This document shows positions 1 to 5,207 of a DNA stretch of 8,527 nucleotides, one piece after another. The notes below the pieces were generated by a model. It had not been told where the DNA came from. It ran no database searches and worked only from the letters and a program-made list of their open reading frames with translations. Numbering within the stretch: position 1 is the stretch's first letter; each line of letters begins with the position of its first letter. This stretch comes from Actinomycetota bacterium (GTDB lineage Bacteria > Actinomycetota > Acidimicrobiia > Acidimicrobiales > Iamiaceae), in NCBI GenBank assembly GCA_018268545.1, contig JAFDWI010000043.1, positions 1 to 8,527 on the forward strand, in the 5' to 3' direction. The position numbers and the translations under genes were made by a program.

Positions 1-166
1 CTTCCTCGATCGACGCCGCGACCCGGGCGGCGCCGACCTCGTCGATGTCGGCGACGACGACCGCTGCGCCCTGGGCGGCCAACGCTCGTGCGTACGCTTC
101 GCCGATGCCTCCGGCCGAGCCGGTGACGATCGCGACCTTGGTGTCGAAGCGGTTCTCGTTGCTCAT
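1..166 (-). CDS. Short-chain dehydrogenase/reductase (SDR), N-terminal part, runs off left edge
   Basis: The 55 visible residues begin MSNENRFDTKVAIVTG and form the start of a Rossmann fold. The classical SDR cofactor motif TGxxxGIG is at residues 15-22 (TGSAGGIG), followed by helix EAYARALAAQGA and strand AVVVADID. Asp40 at the end of the second strand is the usual sign of NAD(H) rather than NADP(H) preference. The catalytic Ser-Tyr-Lys region lies outside the window, so the substrate cannot be inferred. The ATG at 164-166 is chosen because it has a good Shine-Dalgarno five bases upstream and the motif sits at the expected distance from it. The HAD hydrolase gene ends 89 bases upstream on the same strand, so co-transcription is possible but not shown. 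The family call is firm; the function is open. Confidence 0.9.
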   Translation of the reverse strand, partial: MSNENRFDTKVAIVTGSAGGIGEAYARALAAQGAAVVVADIDEVGAARVAASIEE

Positions 167-171
167 CGCAG

Positions 172-179
172 TCCCCCTT
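172..179 (-). promoter_or_regulatory. Ribosome binding site of the SDR gene
   Basis: On the minus strand the sequence AAGGGGGA lies five bases before the ATG at 166. It is one of only two clear Shine-Dalgarno sequences in the window (the other precedes the PilZ-like gene) and it fixes the SDR start. Confidence 0.7.
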
Positions 180-255
180 GTTCGTGGCGGTCGTGAGGGT
201 ACACGACGTGTCGCTGGTCGACCGCCCGAACGCGCCCGACCCGCCACCCGACGCG

Positions 256-1035
256 TCAGGGGCGACGTCGTTCCAGCCCGAGCAGATCCGGGAGGGCTCC
301 GAGGTCGTCGATGACATGGTCAGGCTGCACGGCCGGCTTGGACCCCGGCCCGGCAGTGGCGGCGGCGTCGGGGTCGGGGTCGTCGAAGACGCCGGTGTAC
401 CGGACCGAGGTCATCCCCATCGCCTTCGCACCCGCCACGTCGGTGCGGTGCAGGTCGCCGACGTGCACGGCATGCTCAGGTGCGACATCCCCGAGACCGG
501 CGAGCGCATGACGGAAGATCGCCGGATCGGGTTTCCGTGCGCCGACCTCGTCGGAGAACGAGGTGTGGTCGAACAAGTCGAGAACACCGTGCGCTGCCAG
601 GTAGCCGCGCAACGTGGTCGACGCGATGAGCCCGACATCACACACGATGCCGATCCGCACGCCGGCGGATCGCAACACCTCGAGCGTCGCAGCGACGTTC
701 GGTTCGAGGAGCGGTCGGCATCGCGGCGGCGGATCGGTCATGGTGGCGACGAGGCTCGCGGCGGTGTCGGTCTCGGGGTCGACGTCGACATCGACGGCGA
801 GCACGTCGAGCGCGACCCGGACGGTTTCGTACCCGTCGAGTGGCGACCCGGCACGATTCGCTGCGTCGAACGCACAGCTGGCCGCATCGAATGCGGCGTC
901 GAGCAGCATCGCGTCGACCGGCGAACCGGCGCGTTCCAACTGCTCGGTCCACTGTCGCACCCGGAACTCGCGCACGCCCGGCGCCTCACGGACGAGGGTG
1001 TTCCAGTAGTCGAAGGTGACGGCCTCGACGACCAC
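256..1035 (-). CDS. HAD-superfamily hydrolase (haloacid dehalogenase-like)
   Basis: A 259-residue cytosolic protein with all four HAD motifs when the GTG at 1033-1035 is used. Motif I is FDYWNTL with nucleophile Asp9. Motif II is GIVCDVG around residues 130-135. Motif III Lys168 is in GARKPDPAIF. Motif IV is HVGDLHRTD with Asp194 and Asp199. The helical cap lies between motifs I and II, as in subfamily IA. The second Asp of DxD is Trp11, as in some dehalogenase-like or non-canonical members, so a phosphatase role is not assured. The frame stays open to a GTG at 1146, but the extra 37 residues are low in family character and would leave only 32 bases to the divergent gene at 1179. GTG at 1053 is also possible. 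No strong Shine-Dalgarno decides among them. The substrate is unknown. Confidence 0.87.
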   Translation of the reverse strand: MVVEAVTFDYWNTLVREAPGVREFRVRQWTEQLERAGSPVDAMLLDAAFDAASCAFDAANRAGSPLDGYETVRVALDVLAVDVDVDPETDTAASLVATMTDPPPRCRPLLEPNVAATLEVLRSAGVRIGIVCDVGLIASTTLRGYLAAHGVLDLFDHTSFSDEVGARKPDPAIFRHALAGLGDVAPEHAVHVGDLHRTDVAGAKAMGMTSVRYTGVFDDPDPDAAATAGPGSKPAVQPDHVIDDLGALPDLLGLERRRP

Positions 1036-1178
1036 GGGCCCACTCGTGTGCACCGCCGAGACCGATGCGGTTGCGACGTGGCGCTGACCGGGCACGTCGC
1101 CACCGTAGGCCGTGTCGGCCGCGCACCGGCCACGGCCCGGTCGCACCCGCCACCGGCCACCTGCTTAGCTGACGGACC

Positions 1179-2054
1179 ATGACGTTCACCCTGTCGTTGG
1201 CGATGACCCCTCCCACCGAGTTGCTCCCCCTCGCACGCGCCGGCGAGGCGGCCGGCTGGGACGCGATCGCGTTGCCCGATTCTGTGTTCTATCCCGAAGG
1301 CGTCTCGGGCGACTATCCCTTCACCGCCGACGGGGAACGCTTCTGGGACGCCGACACCCCGTTCACCGACCCGTTCGTCGCGATGCCCGCGATCGCCGCG
1401 GTGACCGAGCGTGTCGAGCTGTACACGAACGTCTACAAGATCGTGCTGCGCCAACCGCTGCTCGTCGCGAAGATGCTCGGATCGCTCGCCGCGATGTTCG
1501 AGGGACGCATCGGGCTGGGTGTGGGCGTGTCGTGGATGCCCGAGGAGTTCACGTGGCTGGCCTCGGAGATGCGCACCCGAGGCAAGCGCCTCGACGAGAT
1601 CATCGACATCCTGCGGGTGACGTTGGCCCCGGGATGGGCCGAGTACCACGGCGAGCACTACGAATTCGACCGCCTCAAGATGAGCCCGGTGCCGACGAGG
1701 CCCGTACCGATCTATGTGGGCGGGCACTCCGATGCCGCGCTCGGTCGGGCCGCGACCCGCGGCGACGGATGGATCGGCGCGAACGTCGCCCGCGACGACA
1801 TCGCGGAACTGGTCACCCGGCTGCACCGGGCGCTCGACGCCACGGGTCGTGACCCGAACGGTTTCGAGGTGAAGCTCACCCCACTGGTCCGTGACACCGC
1901 CGACGCGATGGGCGAGGTCCTGGATGCGGGTGTCACCGACATCATCACGGTCCCGTGGATGTACGCCGGGTTCGGTCCCCAGCCCCTCGAAGCCAAGGTC
2001 GAATCGGTGGAGCGCTTCGCCACCGATGTGATCGCCCCGCTGCGTGCCCGCTGA
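1179..2054 (+). CDS. Luciferase-like (LLM class) oxidoreductase, probably F420-dependent
   Basis: A 291-residue protein of the bacterial luciferase-like TIM-barrel family. It starts MTFTLSLAMTPPTELLPLAR, followed by EAAGWDAIALPDS, the usual second strand and helix. The segment VTERVELYTNVYKIVLRQP, then FEGRIGLGVGVSWMPEEF, then RGKRLDEIIDILR and finally PVPIYVGGHSDAALGRAATRGDGWIG matches the conserved core of actinobacterial F420-dependent LLM proteins. The length is normal for the family. Members use F420H2 or FMN to oxidise or reduce alcohols, ketones and other small molecules; neither cofactor nor substrate can be fixed from sequence alone. No convincing Shine-Dalgarno precedes the ATG; a weak TTAGCT lies 8 nt upstream. 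The gene is divergent from the HAD gene and convergent with the TAP-like hydrolase, with the first palindrome in the shared 3' space. Confidence 0.93.
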   Translation: MTFTLSLAMTPPTELLPLARAGEAAGWDAIALPDSVFYPEGVSGDYPFTADGERFWDADTPFTDPFVAMPAIAAVTERVELYTNVYKIVLRQPLLVAKMLGSLAAMFEGRIGLGVGVSWMPEEFTWLASEMRTRGKRLDEIIDILRVTLAPGWAEYHGEHYEFDRLKMSPVPTRPVPIYVGGHSDAALGRAATRGDGWIGANVARDDIAELVTRLHRALDATGRDPNGFEVKLTPLVRDTADAMGEVLDAGVTDIITVPWMYAGFGPQPLEAKVESVERFATDVIAPLRAR

Positions 2055-2093
2055 CCCGTCGCTCACCGCGCAGCCCCCGGTGGCGCCCGATCG

Positions 2094-2152
2094 CCCCCGC
2101 CGACCCTCCCAGCGGCCCCCAGCGCCCCCCCGCTGACCTCTGATCGCCCCCC
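2094..2152 (-). other. C-rich tract with G-quadruplex pattern on the minus strand, left of palindrome 1
   Basis: The plus strand carries C runs at 2094-2098, 2104-2106, 2108-2110, 2116-2120, 2125-2131 and 2147-2152. The first five are separated by one to five bases, so the minus strand reads as a canonical G3+N1-7 quadruplex pattern. It lies 40-98 bases past the stop codon of the LLM gene. RNA made from that gene would be C-rich here, as Rho loading sites are, before it meets the palindrome. The pattern is seen directly; any function is inferred. Confidence 0.5.
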
Positions 2153-2155
2153 TTG

Positions 2156-2206
2156 CGAACTTCGGGAGGAAACCTTGGTATAGCCAAGGTTTCCTCCCGA
2201 AGTTCG
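2156..2206. repeat. Palindrome copy 1: 23-bp perfect inverted repeat, 5-nt loop
   Basis: Bases 2156-2178 pair perfectly with 2184-2206 around the loop TATAG. Each arm includes CTTCGGGAGGAAACCTTGG or its complement. It sits between the convergent stop codons of the LLM gene (2054) and the TAP-like hydrolase (2250). No T-run follows the stem on either strand, so it is not a standard intrinsic terminator, although so long a hairpin could still stop transcription or protect 3' ends. A nearly identical copy lies at 3945-3995. This suggests a dispersed extragenic palindrome family (REP-like) or a protein-binding palindrome. Confidence 0.9.
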
Positions 2207-2210
2207 TATG

Positions 2211-2230
2211 AGGAGGTGGAAGGGGGGAGG
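2211..2230 (+). other. G-rich segment right of palindrome 1
   Basis: The plus strand switches from C-rich to G-rich on crossing the palindrome: GG runs at 2212-2219 and six G at 2222-2227. The pattern would fit only a two-tier quadruplex. Read from the hydrolase gene on the minus strand, the RNA here is C-rich just before the palindrome, mirroring the left side. Confidence 0.35.
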
Positions 2231-2249
2231 TGACGCAGCAGCGACGGGG

Positions 2250-3794
2250 TCAACCGATTGTCAAGGTCGGCACCCTGGCAACACACGATGTGTCGAGCTT
2301 CGCCGTGGGATCCGCCATGAACGCGAGCCAGATGTCGAAGGAGCACTGGCTCGGTCCGACCGCACCGTGGCCTGCGTCGGCGAACTCCAGGAACGGCGCG
2401 CCGAGCGCTCGGGCAACCCGTTTCGATCCGGCCGGGGGCGTGATCGGATCGAACGTTCCGGCGGTGACCAGCACCGGCACCTTCGTCGGCTTCGGCATCG
2501 CGTTGAACGCCGCTGGCACACTCGTCACACCCCAACCGGGGCAGAGATCCTCGGACGCCGCGAGGTACGCGATCGTCCCCATCTGCGGGTGCTTCGCCAT
2601 GTAGCGGTCGAACGCGGGCTTGTCGAGAAGGCGCTGACGGTCCGAGCAGTTGATCGAAAGCATCATCCCGGTCGACGATCCCGTGGCGAGCGGGACCGCG
2701 GACGATGCCAAGGTGCCGATGATGCCGCGTTGGCCATCCGCGATCTGTTGGAGTGCCGCCGGGATGGCCTTGATGTAGTCGGGGCTGTACATGGCCTGGA
2801 AGATCCCGGCGTACAGGTCGTCACCGGTGATCGTCATGTCGTGTTTCGTGCCGTCGGAATCGTCGGTGACCACGGTGTGATACGGGTCGTCGTCGAGGGC
2901 TTTCGCTGCCTTCGCGAGGAGTGCCTCGATGTCGCCGTATTTCGCCTTGCATGCGGCCTGGGCCGCGCACGTGGCGGCGAGCACGTCGAAGGCACGTTGC
3001 GCGCTCTGGACCCGATCCAGCGCTCCGAGCGCCTTGTCAGGAGGAACAACCGAGTCGAGCAGCAGCGAACGGATCCCCTCGGGATGCGTGCGCAGTTCCT
3101 CGAGGCCCACCGCGGTCCCGTACGAGCCGGCGTGCAGGTTCCATTCGGGAATCTTGAGCGCGACGCGCAGATCGGCGAGGTCGTCGGCATTCTGGGTGGT
3201 CGTGAAGCCGTCGAGGTCGATGTGCTCGGCCACGAGTCGCTCATGGCACGCCTGCACGGCGGTGGCGATGTGGGCACCGCCGACGGATGGGGCCTCGGTG
3301 GAGTTCAGCATCGCGAAGACCGCTTTGGCGTATTCGGGGCAATCCAGGTTCGGTTTGGAGAACCCGATGCCTCGCTGATCCCACACGATCAGGTCGTGCG
3401 AGGCGAGGAGCTTCGACTTCACGAGGCTGGGCAGCTTCTCGATCGACGGGAAGCCCGGTCCGCCGCCGAGCTCGACCACGGGCGCAAGGGGATGGGCAGC
3501 GGTCGAATGCATCCAGGCGACCGCGAGTTCGATCGTCGGCGAGTTCGCGACGAGTCGGTTCTCGGGAACGGTCAGGGTGCCACACGTGACCTTCACCTTC
3601 GAATCCGGCACCGGGACGGGGCACGCGCCTTCGGTGTAGGTGACCGGCTTTTCCGGCAGTGTCGTCGTCACGTCCACGGTCGATGCCGACGTGGTCCCGG
3701 GTGACTTGGCGCCGGATCCACTCGACGAACAACCGGCGATGACCGCGACGACAGCCGACGCGGCGAGCAGGCACCGAATTTTGCGATTCCCCAT
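2250..3794 (-). CDS. TAP-like alpha/beta hydrolase lipoprotein (peptidase family S33 type)
   Basis: A 514-residue exported protein. Residues 1-22 form a lipoprotein signal: basic MGNRKIR, a hydrophobic stretch and lipobox VIAGC with Cys22, then a Ser/Thr/Gly-rich linker. The alpha/beta-hydrolase core follows. The oxyanion loop GGGPGFPS is at 110-117, DLIVWDQRGIGFS at 134-146, and the nucleophile elbow HAGSYGTAVG has Ser224. The C-terminal TAP-like region supplies Asp449 (AGTFDPITPP) and His476 (ADAGHGAVG). This order is that of Streptomyces tripeptidyl aminopeptidase and SlpD/SlpE-like proteins, which release short peptides from N-termini outside the cell; some relatives are esterases. The residue two before Ser224 is Ala where Gly is usual. 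The ATG at 3794 is chosen because it places the signal peptide at the N-terminus; the frame is open to 3941, but that extension is a low-complexity Gly/Arg-rich read-out of the G-rich strand. There is no Shine-Dalgarno. Confidence 0.92.
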   Translation of the reverse strand: MGNRKIRCLLAASAVVAVIAGCSSSGSGAKSPGTTSASTVDVTTTLPEKPVTYTEGACPVPVPDSKVKVTCGTLTVPENRLVANSPTIELAVAWMHSTAAHPLAPVVELGGGPGFPSIEKLPSLVKSKLLASHDLIVWDQRGIGFSKPNLDCPEYAKAVFAMLNSTEAPSVGGAHIATAVQACHERLVAEHIDLDGFTTTQNADDLADLRVALKIPEWNLHAGSYGTAVGLEELRTHPEGIRSLLLDSVVPPDKALGALDRVQSAQRAFDVLAATCAAQAACKAKYGDIEALLAKAAKALDDDPYHTVVTDDSDGTKHDMTITGDDLYAGIFQAMYSPDYIKAIPAALQQIADGQRGIIGTLASSAVPLATGSSTGMMLSINCSDRQRLLDKPAFDRYMAKHPQMGTIAYLAASEDLCPGWGVTSVPAAFNAMPKPTKVPVLVTAGTFDPITPPAGSKRVARALGAPFLEFADAGHGAVGPSQCSFDIWLAFMADPTAKLDTSCVARVPTLTIG

Positions 3795-3802
3795 GAGCGA
3801 CG

Positions 3803-3808
3803 ACGCTA
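3803..3808 (-). promoter_or_regulatory. Candidate -10 hexamer of a leaderless promoter for the TAP-like hydrolase
   Basis: On the minus strand TAGCGT fits the actinobacterial TAnnnT -10 pattern and lies 8 nt before the ATG at 3794, which lacks a Shine-Dalgarno. That spacing would place the transcript start at or next to the A of the ATG. No clear -35 is seen; the region further upstream is G-rich on this strand. Confidence 0.35.
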
Positions 3809-3810
3809 TT

Positions 3811-3940
3811 GCACCCCACACCCCCACGCGCACCCCACGACGCGCACCCCCGCACGCACCCCTACGCACACTCCCCCACGCGCATGTCGACACGCCCGCA
3901 CCCGCCCACCACGGCGCGCACCCACCCGCACCCGCGCCCA
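3811..3940. other. 130-bp strand-skewed C-rich tract (79 C against 23 G on plus strand), G4 pattern on minus strand
   Basis: This stretch upstream of the TAP-like hydrolase is built from irregular CACCCC, CGCACCC and CCCACG units, with very few T. At 3921-3939 four C runs are separated by A, GCA and GCG, a perfect short-loop G-quadruplex pattern on the minus strand, ending three bases before the palindrome stem. Further runs at 3814-3859 could form looser quadruplexes. No convincing gene is present: reading frames through it give only Pro/Ala/His/Thr-rich or Gly/Arg-rich low-complexity products. It could affect transcription from upstream into the hydrolase gene, or be part of the palindrome element. 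Confidence 0.55.
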
Positions 3941-3942
3941 TT

Positions 3943-3997
3943 CACGAACTTCGGGAGGAAACCTGGGCTATTCCAAGGTTTCCTCCCGAAGTTCGTG
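3943..3997. repeat. Palindrome copy 2: 22-bp stem, inverted relative to copy 1
   Basis: Bases 3943-3964 pair with 3976-3997. Inside the stem there is one G/A mismatch (3965/3975), two further G-C pairs, then the loop. The core 51 bases (3945-3995) match copy 1 at 49 of 51 positions when copy 1 is read on the other strand (loop context GGCTATNCC), so the two copies are inverted. Outside the palindrome both copies share GGGGGGCG at the same offset of three bases (3999-4006 here, complement of 2145-2152 there). It lies between the TAP-like hydrolase start and the stop of the isomerase-like gene. There is no T-run. Confidence 0.88.
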
Positions 3998-3998
3998 T

Positions 3999-4051
3999 GG
4001 GGGGCGTGCGGGGGCGGGAACTCGAAGATGGGTCCGGGAGGTGGGGCAGGG
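3999..4051 (+). other. G-rich tract with G-quadruplex pattern on the plus strand, right of palindrome 2
   Basis: G runs occur at 3999-4004, 4010-4014 and 4016-4018. Further runs at 4030-4032, 4036-4038, 4043-4046 and 4049-4051 have loops of three, four and two bases, a canonical quadruplex pattern. The tract begins two bases after the palindrome stem and lies within the 83 bases between it and the isomerase-like gene's stop. RNA from that gene would be C-rich here. Confidence 0.5.
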
Positions 4052-4080
4052 ACAGCGGTCGCCAGGAGCCGTGAGGGATC

Positions 4081-4458
4081 TCAGGATTCGGGGGCCATCG
4101 ACGCGTGGTCGACGTACGCCCGCTGACTCGAGATCCGCCCCGCATCGTCGAAGGTCATCGCGTCGATGGCCGACAGCAAGAAGATCGCACCGTCGAGGTT
4201 CACGCGGATCGTGAAGCGGAACGCTGCTTCGGATCCGACGACGATCGCGGGACCGTCCGCGACCAACTCGAGCGACGTGGGCATCGCGTGCGACTCGTCG
4301 AAGAACGCGCCGATCTGCTCCTTGCCGTGACGCACCAGCGAGCCGACCGGATCCTCGACGGTCGCGTCGTCGGTGAACAGCGCCAACCAACCGTCACGGT
4401 CGTTCGCGCTGAATCGGGCGAGATAGTCGGAGATGGTGGTACGAATCGCGTCGGACAT
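4081..4458 (-). CDS. Ketosteroid isomerase-like protein (SnoaL/NTF2 fold)
   Basis: A 125-residue cone-shaped NTF2-fold protein. The segment LFTDDATVEDPVGS (27-40), then HGKEQIGAFF (44-53), SAIDAMTFDDAGRI (96-109) and a final AYVDHAS strand line up by eye with bacterial delta5-3-ketosteroid isomerase. The catalytic residues of that enzyme are conserved at the right spacing: Tyr12 (oxyanion hole), Asp36 (proton carrier) and Asp99. This favours a real isomerase or close relative over a generic SnoaL-like protein, but the physiological substrate is unknown. The length is normal. The frame allows starts at 4470 and 4503. The ATG at 4458 gives the family-typical N-terminus and has a TAnnnT box 8 nt upstream, whereas 4503 has a GAGGA about 9 nt upstream and cannot be excluded. 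The nearest gene downstream is the TAP-like hydrolase, separated by palindrome 2. Confidence 0.85.
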   Translation of the reverse strand: MSDAIRTTISDYLARFSANDRDGWLALFTDDATVEDPVGSLVRHGKEQIGAFFDESHAMPTSLELVADGPAIVVGSEAAFRFTIRVNLDGAIFLLSAIDAMTFDDAGRISSQRAYVDHASMAPES

Positions 4459-4466
4459 GACCGAGG

Positions 4467-4472
4467 ACATTA
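4467..4472 (-). promoter_or_regulatory. Candidate -10 hexamer of a leaderless promoter for the isomerase-like gene
   Basis: On the minus strand TAATGT fits TAnnnT and lies 8 nt before the ATG at 4458, the same spacing as before the TAP-like hydrolase. It overlaps the alternative ATG at 4470. No Shine-Dalgarno stands before 4458 and no clear -35 is seen. Confidence 0.4.
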
Positions 4473-4523
4473 CCGGCGACCCGGGTACGGTGCATTCCTG
4501 CACCGACGTCCTCGTCGACGGCC

Positions 4524-4548
4524 CGCAGCGACGGGTCGCAGCGACGGG
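4524..4548. repeat. Tandem direct repeat, 12 bp x 2, in the divergent intergenic region
   Basis: CGCAGCGACGGG occurs at 4524-4535 and again at 4537-4548, separated by one T. The second copy runs into the perfect 10-bp palindrome ACGGGCCCGT (4544-4553). The position between the divergent isomerase-like and PilZ-like genes would suit a pair of regulator half-sites, but no regulator gene is nearby. Confidence 0.5.
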
Positions 4549-4583
4549 CCCGTGGTCCCCTGCGAGACCGCACCACCCTGGAA

Positions 4584-4623
4584 CCGATCAATCGGCCCGA
4601 ATCGCACAAACTGTTGATTCGGG
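4584..4623. repeat. Two adjacent inverted repeats upstream of the PilZ-like gene
   Basis: CCGAT/ATCGG with a two-base centre occupies 4584-4595. Immediately after it, CCCGAATC (4596-4603) and GATTCGGG (4616-4623) form an 8-bp inverted repeat with a 12-base spacer, a layout typical of a dimeric repressor site or of an RNA hairpin. A TAGCCT box (4628-4633) that could serve as a -10 lies just downstream, 34 bases before the PilZ-like start, so binding to the repeat would overlap the promoter. The repeat is seen directly; its function is inferred. Confidence 0.45.
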
Positions 4624-4659
4624 TGGGTAGCCTTGAGCGGGGGCACGAGCCGACCGAAT

Positions 4660-4665
4660 GAGGAA
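4660..4665 (+). promoter_or_regulatory. Ribosome binding site of the PilZ-like gene
   Basis: GAGGAA lies two bases before the ATG at 4668-4670. The spacing is a little short, but it supports this start. Confidence 0.55.
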
Positions 4666-4667
4666 CC

Positions 4668-5114
4668 ATGTCAGTGGAACCATCCATCGACCCGGAACGT
4701 CCGCCGGAACATGCCTTCGGCACGATCCACGCGATCACGATTCCGCTTCGTTGGGGGCCCACACCCACGAACCCTCGCCGCAAGGTCCGCAACCTCGCCC
4801 AGGGGATGACCGAGACCTGGTCGGTGAGCGGCGTCGGATTCACGTCCCCCACCAACGCCGAAGTGGCCGTGGCGTCGATGCTGACGGTGGTGGTCGGCCC
4901 GATCACCGGTGAGGTCGTGGTGCGGACGGTTCATCCGACCGAAACCGACGGAATCAGCTACTACGGCGTCGAATTCATCGGTGATGACCTGCAATCGGTG
5001 GCGCGTGACCTGATCTCGATCCACCTCAAACGGCACCCGGAGGCGCGATCCGCCGGCGTTTCACCGCTGGGGATGGCCGACCCGAATCAACCGAATTTGA
5101 GCGACTGGAGCTGA
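4668..5114 (+). CDS. PilZ-like domain protein (probable cyclic-di-GMP effector or degenerate homologue)
   Basis: A 148-residue soluble protein with a single predicted beta-barrel domain. PRRKVRN places an RxxxR motif at Arg37-Arg41, followed by TWSVSGVGF (50-58), which resembles the second PilZ signature (D/N)xSxxG with Ser54 and Gly57 present. The usual acidic or amide residue is Ser52. The later strands VVVGPITGEVVVRTV and YYGVEFIGDDLQSVARDLI, ending in a helix, fit the PilZ layout, including the typical GVEF. PilZ domains bind cyclic-di-GMP and relay the signal to partners; the Asp-to-Ser change may weaken or abolish binding. The start is supported by GAGGAA just upstream. Inverted repeats precede the gene. 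A diguanylate cyclase is encoded 1.6 kb downstream on the other strand. The family call rests on motif reading and is moderate. Confidence 0.7.
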   Translation: MSVEPSIDPERPPEHAFGTIHAITIPLRWGPTPTNPRRKVRNLAQGMTETWSVSGVGFTSPTNAEVAVASMLTVVVGPITGEVVVRTVHPTETDGISYYGVEFIGDDLQSVARDLISIHLKRHPEARSAGVSPLGMADPNQPNLSDWS

Positions 5115-5133
5115 CCGCAGAGCCGGACGGACG

Positions 5134-5155
5134 GGTTGGCCGTACCGGCGGAACC
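5134..5155. terminator. Weak imperfect hairpin between convergent PilZ-like and MFS genes
   Basis: GGTT, a bulged G, GCCG, loop TAC, CGGC, bulged GG and AACC can fold into an interrupted 8-bp stem in the 93-base gap between the two convergent stop codons. No T-run follows on either strand. It is offered only as the best candidate 3' structure here. Confidence 0.25.
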
Positions 5156-5207
5156 GAGGAGCGGAGCGAACAGCGCCGACGGCGTTGACGAACAGCGACG
5201 AACGGTG

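Noticed and set aside
178..1182. 334-codon plus-strand open frame
   Set aside because: It lies antisense over the HAD gene. The product is Arg/Gly/Asp-rich without domain character, as expected opposite a GC-rich gene, while the HAD frame has all four motifs.
738..2066. 442-codon minus-strand open frame
   Set aside because: It is antisense to the LLM gene and overlaps the HAD start. The composition is His/Arg/Gly-rich with no recognisable domain.
2156..2206. Classical intrinsic terminator at palindrome 1
   Set aside because: The stem is strong but no T-run follows on either strand, and the same element recurs at a non-equivalent position (copy 2), so a repeat is the better label. A termination role remains possible.
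2208..3704. 498-codon plus-strand open frame
   Set aside because: It is antisense to the TAP-like hydrolase, which has a signal peptide and complete catalytic triad. The frame begins inside the palindrome and has no family features.
2156..3997. Insertion sequence or transposon with the palindromes as terminal repeats
   Set aside because: The enclosed gene is an exported hydrolase with no transposase, and I find no convincing target-site duplication outside the two copies.
3640..4126. Plus-strand open frames through the C-rich tract and palindrome 2
   Set aside because: The products are Pro/Ala/His/Thr-rich low complexity, with the palindrome read as protein; there is no Shine-Dalgarno and no domain.
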